DNA from: Siphonodentalium dalli
Taxonomy: Eukaryota > Mollusca > Scaphopoda > Gadilida > Siphonodentaliidae
Direction: 5' to 3'
DNA length: 64,000 nt
NCBI GenBank assembly: GCA_032622095.1
Contig: CP136069.1
Span: 199,365,239-199,429,238 of the forward strand
A program made the position numbers and the translations under genes. Shown here piece by piece: positions 47,901 to 59,900 of this stretch. Positions within the stretch are counted from its first letter, which is position 1, and every line of letters starts with the position of its first letter. The notes beneath the pieces were generated by a model. That model was not told where the DNA came from, made no database searches, and saw only the letters and a program-made list of their open reading frames with translations.

Positions 47901-50900
47901 TAAAAATGACGTTGTACTACCAGTGTATGACTGGGATTACCTAACATTATATATTGCCCCTGACATTAACTGTTATTTTTGTCTAAAAACTAATACCTCC
48001 CCATTCTAATATGTGATCCTGAATTTAATCCTGTCTTTCAATTGTATGGAGTTACAATTAGTGTAAGTTGTTCACAATGACTAATTGTAAGAATAGCATG
48101 AGGATCAGCCAATCATTTTCTTAATTGTAGTCATATTGTTATAAGCCTACAAGTCACTTTTTAACACATTACATGTTAGAGCTCAATGCACACTAATATT
48201 CAACACATATCTACTATGGACATGTTTATAAAATAATTTTTTTGTTTTTTCAAATTTATTTTTTCGTATAATTTTTTTTGTCATAACATCAGGCATTGCA
48301 ATAAAAAGGCCTAATGCGGCCCTTTTTATTCAATGCGCCGGGGCCTGAGAACCAAAACCTTTTTTTTTTGGCCTAATTGCATCATTTTACTTCAACTTTA
48401 CCTGCGTCGTCGGAACACCGAGCAGGATCTGGACAAAGATCAAACTCGTCCTCCGACTCATCAGTGACCTCTAACACATCTCTCACCTCCCCATCTTCCT
48501 CCCCATCTGATTGGTCAGCATCAGACGGGACCGCCTCCGCTTTCTCTTTCGTCTCTTCTTGTTGTTGGGAAAACTTGTTGAGAACCTAAAAGCGGATGAA
48601 ATGTGAGGATACAATCGCCGTTTCTGTTCACATTTCCATGAAATTTGTATACTCTTGGGGATCCAAATAAAATAAAAGGTCGCAGACCACATGTCCCCCG
48701 ACTGGAGTGGTAAACTTCATGATTGGATTTGTTAGAAGGATACTATTTGCAACAATGTTATACAATATATAGATGTTGCAAACCACCGCAAAATTTCTTG
48801 GACAAAACAACCCGATGAACAAACGCATGCAAACGCGAAAAAAATGATATTTTTGTATTAGTAAAAATGTTATTTTTGTATTAGCTATATAGATGTTGCA
48901 AATCACCAACATGTTAGGAACAATATCCCAGAGTTTCAAATCTCTACATTTAAAACTGTAGGAGGAGTTGATTACACCATGAAGGTACCCAATCTCATCC
49001 AAAAGGCAAAAATGTTCCAAATTTTCTAAGTCGAAAACCCCCCAAAAATATGGAAAATATAATATTTTTTATTAGCTATATAGATGTTGCAAATCACCAA
49101 CATGTTAGGAACAATATCCCAGAGTTTCAAATCTCTACATTTAAAACTGTAGGAGGAGTTGATTACACCATGAAGGTACCCAATCTCATCCAAAAGGCAA
49201 AAATGTTCCAAATTTTCTAAGTCGAAAACCCCCCCAAAAATATGGAAAAAATGATATTTTTGATTAGCTATATAGATGTTGCAAATCACCAACATGTTAG
49301 GAACAATATCCCAGAGTTTCAAATCTCTACATTTAAAACTGTAGGAGGAGTTGATTACACCATGAAGGTACCCAATCTCATCCAAAAGGCAAAAATGTTC
49401 CAAATTTTCTAAGTCGAAAACCCCCCCAAAAATATGGAAAAAATGATATTTTTGATTAGCTATATAGATGTTGAAAATCACCAACATGTTAGGAACAATA
49501 TCCCAGAGTTTCAAATCTCTACATTTAAAACTGTAGTAGGAGTTGATTACACCATGAAGGTACCCAATCTCATCCAAAAGGCAAAAATGTTTCAAATTTT
49601 CTAAGTCGAAAACCCCCCCAAAAATATGGAAAAAATTATATTTTTGATTAGCTATATAGATGTTGCAAATCACCAACATGTTAGTAACAATATCCCAGAG
49701 TTTCAAATCTCTACGTTTAAAACTGTAGGAGGAGTTGATTACACCATGAAGGTACCCAATCTCGGACGCACGGACGGACGGACGGACGGACGCACGGACG
49801 AGGGTCATTTCTATAGTCCTCCGACGGAAACGTCGGGGGACAAATAGGGGTGGAATAATAGTACATGGGGGATTTCATCAAAATTAAATAATAGTACAGG
49901 TGTGAAATAATGGGGTCATATCCCAACATATTCTTGTTTTAACCTTGTAAGAACCTAGAGAAGCTGTGTTAGGCCTTGTCTTATTCTTAATAATCATTTT
50001 TGCATCACATTGAAGTGGTTTCTATATGAAAAGCAGTCATTTGGAATGAAACAAAAACAATTATAGGCACCCAAATAAGCATCATACAGGGGGGGGATAT
50101 TTACTTGAAATTTAATAAGAGTGCCCGTATGTTTATTTGGATCCTGAGACTATATTACAATATTTATACAATTTTGCTGAATGTATTCCTCGTATGTACT
50201 GAGAATTGGTACCGGTAAAATAAGAATTGGTACCGGTAAAATAAAAAGTGTTTTGTTTTAATATAGGAAGTCAACAAGAGCATCACTAGGGCGTGGCAAA
50301 ATACTCAAGTAGTAATTCCAACAAAGGGCCATAACTTTGGTGAAAATTGCAGGCAGAACCCGAATTCGAACTTGACATGTATTTTGGGCTAGTAAACTCA
50401 CATACCATATTTCATTCCATTCAGTTGAGACTATCTAAAGTTAACATCTTGAAACCAAAGGCAAACGGACAGACAGACGGATGGACCAATAACAATACGT
50501 CCTGTTTTTAAAAAATAAACCATCGGGCGTTTGAATAAACTATAAATACCTCATCCATTCTATAAATACCTCATCCATTCTATAAATACCTCATCCATTC
50601 TATAAATACCTCATCCATTCTATAAATACCTCATCCATTCTATAAATACCTCATCCATTCTGGACTTTGACAGTTTTCTATTCTCTTCTAGCTGCCGTTT
50701 GAGTTCTGAATTAAATGTTGCTGGGTCTGGATCAGCTCTGAAATAAATCAAACAAAATCATTTCTAATTTTATTAAAGTTATAAGAAACACTCCACTGAG
50801 GTGTTCAGAACGAAACAACAAAGAATCAGGCCAAAATAAGTTAATTTCATAAATTTTATATCAAAATAGGCAGAAAACAGTGTCATTGTTATAAACAAAT

Positions 50901-53900
50901 TACAAGCAGTGACTGTTATAAATTACAAGCAGTGACTGTTATAAATTACAAGCAGTGACTGTTATAAATTACAAGCAGTGACTATAGTTGGTGGAATCAT
51001 TGCCATAATGTGTACAATAAATCGTCCCAAATAATCTATTAAATATTTACATTTGCACTTGGTTCAAAAGACTTTTTCTCTGTAATTGCAGTCGATGTGG
51101 TTGGAATTTTGATATTCTTAGTTAATGGCTACATTCTTCCAGTGGAGATCATGTTTAACAAGAGATGGACTGTCGTCCGGAACATACCCCCTAGTGTGGG
51201 CATATCTATAACTTATGACTGCTATACTCAGACAGATGGACCCAAAAATCAGCATTTTCATATAAACGAAGATGAATAACTATAGCACAAAAAAACAAAA
51301 CAAAACAGTTGAATGTGCCATTAAATGTCCTCATAGTGGTGAACATCCATACAAAATTTCATTGAGATCCGAGCATTACTGTTCAAGTTATGACATGAAC
51401 AGACATCGGATGGACCAAACAGCCAACATGTCCAGATAAACAAACTTGAATAACTCTAGAATGGAAAAGCCAAACAGAACAATGGAACCCTCTATTGAAT
51501 GTCCTCACAGTGGTGAACATCCATACCAAATTTCATTGAGATCCCAGCATAACTGTTGAAGTTACAACATGAACAGACACCAGACGGACAAAAAAGCCAA
51601 CATTTCCAGATAAACAAAGATGTATAACTCTAGAATGGAAAATCCGAACAAAACGATGGAACCCTCTTTTTAATGTCCTCATAGTAGTGAACATCCATAC
51701 CAAATTTCATTGAGATCCCAGCACAACTGTTGAAGTTATGACATGAACAGACACCAGACAGACAAAAAAGCCAACATTTCCAGATAAACAAAGATGAATA
51801 ACTCTAGAATGGAAAATCCGAACAAAACGATAGAACCCTCTTTTTAATGTCCTCATAGTTGTGAACATCCATACCAAATTTCATTGAGATCCCAGCACAA
51901 CTGTTGAAGTTATGACATGAACAGACACCAGACAGACAAAAAAGCCAACATTTCCAGATAAACAAAGATGAATAACTCTAGAATGGAAAATCCGAACAAA
52001 ACGATGGAACCCTCTATTTAATGTCCTCATAGTTGTGAACATCCATACCAAATTTCATTGAGATCCCAGCACAACTGTTGAAGTTACGACATGAACAGAC
52101 ACCAGATGTACCAAAAATTCAACATTTCCAGATAAACAAAGATGTATAACTCTAGAATGGAAAATCCGAACAAAACGATGGAACCCTCTTTTTAATGTCC
52201 TCATAGTAGTGAATATCCATACCAAATTTCATTGAGATCCGAGCACTACTGTTCATGTTATGACATGAACAGACACCAGACGGACCAAAAAGCCAACATT
52301 TCCAGATAAACAAAGATGAATAACTCTAGAATGGAAAATCCGAACTGTCACAACTGTTGAAGTTACGACATGAACAGACATCGGACGGACGTACGCACGC
52401 CCGGACGGACAGGTGCAAAACAGTATACCCCCCTTTAAAAAAAAAAAGGGGGTATAATTATTAACTTATATCTGTTTTATTCCCTGAAGTATGTTCATAA
52501 TATGTCTTTAACTCTTTCGCCGACACGTAGCGGCACAGACAGACCCACCAGTGCCATGCATTCCATTGCATTTATCTGATTGATTGAGAAGTTGTTTGGA
52601 AACGACAATGTCTATACCTGCATAGACATGTTAATTTCCTTATACAACTTGCATATTTATTTTTTAATATGGTTAATAACGAAAATTCAGACGGAGTGGA
52701 ACTCACACAAATATAAGCTTGCTCACAGATATGTCTTCATGCTGTAAATAATCAATATGTGGGTAATAATGCCCTAATGTTACGATAATGTATATTATAA
52801 AACTATCTTTGTGTGAACATACCTTTGTTTATCAGTTATACCAGTTCCAAAGTTCATGGTGAAATCTTCTTTTCGCCGTGATTGAAGTTTATTCCCAACA
52901 TCGGTGAAAGCTTCTCGGGCGATGGCATCTATCGCTGAACCTCTGAGTGAAAAAATAAAGAGGAAAATTTTTGTTTATTTGCAAGAGTGGGGGGAGGGTG
53001 GTACCTTGAGGTTAGATAAGATATTTTGGACTTCGTATCTGCAAATTTATCAATACCCCCCATCTCCTTGCAATAAAATAATTGGGACATTGGTCAAAAA
53101 TATGTTTCATAGTTAATAAGGGGTTTCCTTGAAAGTCACATTTGGGTCATCATTGTAAGCACACCTGATGACCAACCTCTATACCAAATTTGATTTACAT
53201 CCAATAACCCATAGGTAAGATATACGTTAACGCCCAGACAGACACTCGATCATGGATCAAGCCTTTAAATCACCTCAAACTCAAACCGGAAAAAGGTGTG
53301 CCCAATAAACGGAATTGTGCCTAAAATAGCACAGATGAAGACCCAAACTTCAAAAAATTCTGATTTGAGCAGACGAAAACTCATTTAGAAGAAATTGAGC
53401 CCCTAGAAGAGCAGAAATTGATTCTATTAATGTCAAATTTGAATATTTTCTCGGACCAGGCCAAATGAATGGTCGGACCATGCCAAATGAATGGTCGGAC
53501 AATTGTGTGTCCGCAGTCCACTGCTGCATATTTCTATACTAAATACTCATCGATGAGTAGTTCCCTTAGGAATTGTTCTCATAATATGTTCAACAAATGA
53601 CCAAAAGGCATTTTTTAAACTCATTATCTGAACAGTTCCCTTCAATGAATAGGATTCCTTCTGTCTGTCCTCTGCTTTTATTTCATGACCTTCCCTGCGG
53701 ATGAATAATAGACCCTTCCAATATATACTTTTATAACTGACTGGAAGAATCCATTTAGAAAAGAAAGGGTCAATCTGATTAAGGCCAATAAGCAGGGTTT
53801 CCGCTATAGCGGCAGGGAATCCCTTTTTGGGCCCCATTCCCCCAGCCAATTTTTCCCCTTCTGTCATACCACAGGACATATTCCATATGTATACAGGTAT

Positions 53901-56900
53901 AAAGATAATTACTTCTCAATTTCGTTGGGACAGTACTAAGAAATTTAAATAGTTGACAACTTTATTTGATTTCTAGCGAGAATACACACTCGGACCGATC
54001 TAACACGAACTTAGGAAGTGATCAAACCGACATTGCTAGAACACATGCTTTGGAGTCCGCTGGTTACGTTGCTGTGGTTAGGTTATGAAAAATGACTGCT
54101 GATAATTTAATCATGTTATATTCCGTTACATTATGCATCCGAACTTTCTGCCGAGTCTTGAATAGTGGTCGTTTAACTTCAACGGGCGAGTTTCCGTATA
54201 CAGCAATTAATTTTTATCTAATAAATTTTCTATGTTTTAAAGTTATTGCGGTTGATAGCATAGTAACTTAGGTAGAAAATGGATGCAAAACGATCAGCAA
54301 ATCTACTCTCTGTTTCTTATATTGGCCGATACAACAAAAGTAGGTCCACTAGTGTTTCCACGACATTGAAAACATTGACTGCATTTTCCCCTCAGCAGAT
54401 ACAGGACCCGTTCCCCAAAACCTAGCGGAAAGCCTGAAATAAGGGAATCTGAATGCCTACGGATGGACAAGGTAAATCCAGAATGTCCTTTTCCTTCAAA
54501 AAGTTGGGGTATATTTACCCGAGCGATAACTGTCCGTGGATGTTGACTTTTCGGACAATCTTCCTAATGTCCCCATAATCAGGAAATATCTTTCTCTTGT
54601 TGACAAATTTTTCGATTCTCTTGTTAATATCTGGATATCTTGTTCCTAAAAAACAAGAATGACATTTTTATCAGGATGTAGAAAAATTCTATTTCTGCTC
54701 AAACATTAAGGCCATAAAAAAAAAAAAGTCTGTTTCCGATTTCTTGAGCAAAATAATCCAGGTAGGCAGGTAGGTAAATAATTTATTTTTGGCAATTTTT
54801 TTTCTTTCAAATCCATCTATAAGGCCAAACTTTTTTATTTTACTGCTTTACCGATCCGCGGACCATTTTCTGTGGCCCGACAAGGAAATAAAAATCAAAT
54901 ATAATTTTTATTTTATTTTCACCACAGACCTTAGCTGTTTCAGCTTATCAGTAACAAATTATCTAACCACATTTCACTGGTGATTAAAGATGCACAGCAC
55001 CCACCAACTATAGATATCTCTGGTTTTAATTACTTTTAACTACATCCAAGTTGAAAACTGAGAAGTCAGCTTGAGTTTATATGCCTCTGCCACCAAGATA
55101 CCTGTATGCTTTCTATAAATCTTGACATCTCTTTAAAACTTTAAATGGCCTTTAGAATACATTTTGTATTCCTGGGAATTTATGGTGATCTTTATGACCG
55201 AAGACCAATAACAGTCCACAAGGTTTCTTAGATAGGAATGACAAGCTAATGAGTATGCTCAGTGTGGGTTTGCTCAAGTTACACATTCACTGTTTATCAC
55301 TACCTGTACCACTAATCTCACCATTCCCATGTGTATATTAACCCTCTCATACTCATTGACCAGACAAGTAGATTCCTTAGGAAATGTTCAGATAATAAGT
55401 TCAACTAACGGCCATAGACCGTTTTCTAAACTTATTATCTGAACATTTCCCAGCAACTAATAGGAATCCTTCCGCACATATATTATCTGTCGGCTACTTA
55501 TTTTTTCAATAATCTGAGCTATGTTTCAAAATTCAAATAATAGTACTGGATTTGAATTTTGTGATATACGTCCGAAACCTGTTCTCTGTAAATGACTGAC
55601 AGAGAATTATGAAGACACAATTACCACATTAGCGAATGTCCAAAAAAATAAATTGTTCAAGCATTTTTTTTTTCATTTTTTTTTTCGACCGACCCTACCA
55701 AAACAAGGTTTTAAAAATCTGTAAAGCAGAAAAATAAAAAAGTTTGGCCTAATTCACCATATTCTAAAAACAAGATAAAAGTTGATATTCTTAATACCTT
55801 TGTATCCAGTTGCTGAAGTTTCTGACAGAAAACTAGTTTTATATCTTGACAATATATCCAGAATATGCACCAGAAAGTTCAGAGCGATCTGATCGAGTTC
55901 TAAGTACATGTAGGGAGGCGAAAATGCTATCTCCCGTGGCTCATGGCACCATGATACAATGTTGCGCAATCAGTATTGCTAGCAAAAGTCTAGACAACTT
56001 CCGTGCCATCATGTTGACATCGCAGTTTGTTGATGGACTGAGATATCCCCCCCCCCCGCGGCTATAGGGAGGGGGGTACCATTTCCCTTACCCCTAGAGG
56101 AAACCCGGATACTATTCACCTTCAAATTTGAAGTGTCGTTCCGTAGGCCTCCCGGTAGTAACTTGTCGCTTGGTCATTTGACAGAGCTTGTTCCACACTT
56201 GTACAAACTTCTTCTGTAGTTTATCTTCATACATATATGATGATGTATCGTCGTCCAAATCATCTAGCGATAGCTCCCGTGACTGCACCTCCTCAATCTT
56301 ATTCCTTAATTTCTACAATAAGGTTTAAATTTGATAGAATATGGTTAAAAAATTCAGTGCTTCATAAAATTTTCAAGCTTTTTAATGAAGAGGGCTTCAT
56401 GAAAATTATGTTTATTTACAAATTATCACAGAATATGACAAGATTTCAAAACTCAATCTCGGATTCTCCCATTTATCTGATTAAAATATATAAACATATA
56501 GGAGGCTCTAGCTCAGTATAATTGTTCATCATATCATTGTCCGTGAGATTTACGGAGGCACTTGCTCAGTATAATTGTTCATCATTTCAATATGCATGAA
56601 GAAATTATCATTTCTTATCAAAATAACTATGTGTCGATTGGAGTGGCTCATTAAATAACTATGTGTCGATTGGAGTGGCTCATTAAATAACTATGTGTCG
56701 ATTGGAGTGGCTCATTAAATAACTATGTGTCGATTGGAGTGGCTCATTTTAGTTGTCCCTCAGGCTGAACCAAAAAATATATTTGTTTCAGGATACGTGC
56801 CAGAAAGAAATGGGGTAGTAAGGTACGGTAGGCTTGGGCCATAATTAAAAAGGTATTTGTTTGTCCTCGCCCCGACCGACTCGATTTTAACGGCCGACTG

Positions 56901-59900
56901 GAAATTCTTTTATTGAGATTGAGAATTTTTTTTTTAATTTTTTTTTTTATAATTTTTTTTTTTTTTTAGTAGTGGTATGTTGTCTGAGAAGCTCATTTTC
57001 GGTCAGAAACTCCAGCAACTGTGGCTGAACAGCATAATTATTTATTGTTCTTGTTGTGTTTTTCCAACTATAAATTTTTTAATTTGTTATCAAATTAATC
57101 CCGGACTATTTATTAATATTGATACCCTCGGCCTGCACCATGGAGGGGACCCTTAGTATGCCATTCCACCTTGCAAAAAAAGAATAAAAATCCCTACCTA
57201 CCTACCCACCTGAACAATTTTGGGTAGGGGTGTGGACAATTTTTTTTTATTAATTTTGGCCTTGATTTTTAATTTTTTTTAATTTTTTTTAATTCTCATT
57301 ATTACAGGAAATGTTGGTGATATTCGACAATTCACTGACTCGGTATTACATCAAATGTGATGAACTTCTGTATAGGCAGAACTTTAACAGTATTTTGTTG
57401 TTCATTGTTTCATATATGAGTGCTGGAAAATCGGTCTGTCGCCTTTATCCAAGCACTGGATACACACTGGCAACATAGTTTTATATTTAGCTTTCAGATC
57501 AGGGTCAATTTTCCCCTCCACAGATGTGCAATAGCAGCAAATGTTTGATCTAGGAACAGATTTAATGATTTAATGTTTTTTTTCAAAAGGAATAAAAAAG
57601 CTAAGGGTCGGCACCATTCAGATAGGTAGGGTCGGGTAACCTGAAACAAACATATATTTTTGTTTGGCCTATCCTTAATTTCATGTCTATCAGGCAAATA
57701 GAAATCTTCGAGATGCGAACTTATTATTAGATAGATAGGGGGTGCAAGCCTCGAAATAACTCAAATTTTGGTGCTGGACAAAATGACAGGTGCCAACTGG
57801 TACAGTAATGCTCTAAGTAATCGACCCCTTAACCACATCAGAATTATGGGTAATTTTTCAGGATTTAGTCGGAAATATGGCTTGTTGCCATTCATGAATG
57901 GCAACAAGCCATATTTCCGACTAAATCCTGAAAAATTACCCATAATTCTGCTGTGGTTAAGGAGTTGATTACTTAGAGCATTATTGTGTGTGCCGGTGAT
58001 TAATATTTGTTTGGCTGTCAAATAATTTTTTCCAAAGTAGAGAGCTTTCCGATGAATGGCAACAAGCCATATTTCCGACTAAATCCTGAAAAATTAACCA
58101 TAACATGTACATGCTAGCAGCTACATATTACGGTACAATTAAGGCATCTAATAAAATTAAAACATTTGATAAAACTTAGCAAAAAATGAAGTAGATTTTC
58201 TCTAATTTGGTTCATGTACCACTTTCTTATTAATAAACTATGATATACTGGTATATATTTTTATGAATGTGCCAAATACGGCTTTCAATTAAAATGAGCC
58301 CTGGTAATTGGTAAAAACACAAAAAAATTGAACACTGAACTACAAAACTTGCCGAGTTTTGTTTATGGAACCATGTGGTGCACATTGTTCGAAAGTCATA
58401 CCATTTCGAGCATTGTTTATTTGAGAAAATTATTTTGTGATTTTGAAAGTGAAATGTCGTTGTATATTTACCTATGAATGGTACAAGATAAACCAACACC
58501 AGTCATAATAACAGGCACATACAAATATACATCGGTCATTTGTCCATTTTGGTTGAATTTAATGACATCTCCACCCAACAGCCTATCATCACTAAATTCA
58601 TCTTCTGGGACCTCATTCTGCAAGGCCTCATCTGCTATAGAAGACCTAGACACAGATTTAAGTTTCCGGATGGTAAAGATGGTAATGTGCATCCATTGGG
58701 CACCTCGATTATGTAATGTGTTATCTGCCAATTTGGGGATATATCATATAGACGTAGGGAACAGGTCTGAGAATATGGTGCCAGACATTTGCAGAATGAG
58801 GTCCCCAGAGGGTGAAATTCACCTCATTCTGCTTAGGCATCATCATTTCTGGAAAGTATCTTTTTTTTATTAAATAAAAAGTATTTTTAGTTTCTTTAGA
58901 TACTCATTCACAAAGTTTCTTCTTTTTGTTTCAGTTTTAGTGTAGTTTCTCCATATCCCCAAATTGGCAGACGACACAATGCATAATGGAAGCTAATCAC
59001 AATATTCACCATCTTGGAACTTAAAACCTGTGTCTAGTCTCCAATAGAAGATGAGGCCAAGCAGAATGAGGTCCCCAGAGGGTGAATTGGTGATGCTAGC
59101 CATCTGTGCAGGATGGCGTATCGCTATGCTAGCCCACTGTGCAGGATAGCGTCATTAAACTCACCCTCTAGGGACCTCATTCTGCAAATGTTTTAATGTT
59201 GACACTAACCTCCAGCAAATGCTCGAGTTTCTTCACTCTTTCTTGGGTTAACCTAGATAGCGGCGCTTCTTCTTCCCATACTCCACCAACTGCGCCACCT
59301 CCACCACCCTCACCACCTCCCCCATCTTCTTCACACTCACCATCTTTTTCTTCAAGCTCACCATCTGTTTTAGTTATCATACTATATATCTTATTAGGAA
59401 GACTATTACTGCAACATGGAACAGCTTCGTCTCGCCGTTCAGTAATCAGAGAATTCAACACACGTTTGGGTTTCTTCTCTGACTGATAATCAAACTTAAT
59501 ACAATCATCCGGTAGTTTTTCACAGAGCACAGATACTGCTTTACATCGTTTTTGTAGATTTAAAGCTGAGGCGAATGAATTCTGCTTCCGATCATCTTCA
59601 GAAGATGCATCGCGTGAATTATCATCAGCAATTGAACTGACTTTTACTTTTCCCTCATTTGCGGTGGAAACATTGTTAACACAATTTATGTTGACAATTT
59701 TGGGGATATGCTCTTTCTTTATAGGGATAGCTGCCTTAATAACATCAGTAGTTTTCTTCGGAATGTCCTCATTATGAGTTGCCTTCCCTGGTTGCTGTGA
59801 CTGTCGCTCGTCATCATCGCTTTCAATGGACGATGGATCATCTATTATAACTGCTGGTGAACCATCATCACTCAGTGACATAAGGCTTAAATTATCATCA

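Noticed and set aside
49026-49808. 260-codon minus-strand ORF of 64-residue repeats
   Set aside because: It is the 192-bp intronic tandem array read in frame; 192 is a multiple of three. It overlaps (ACGG)n tail sequence and has no domain.
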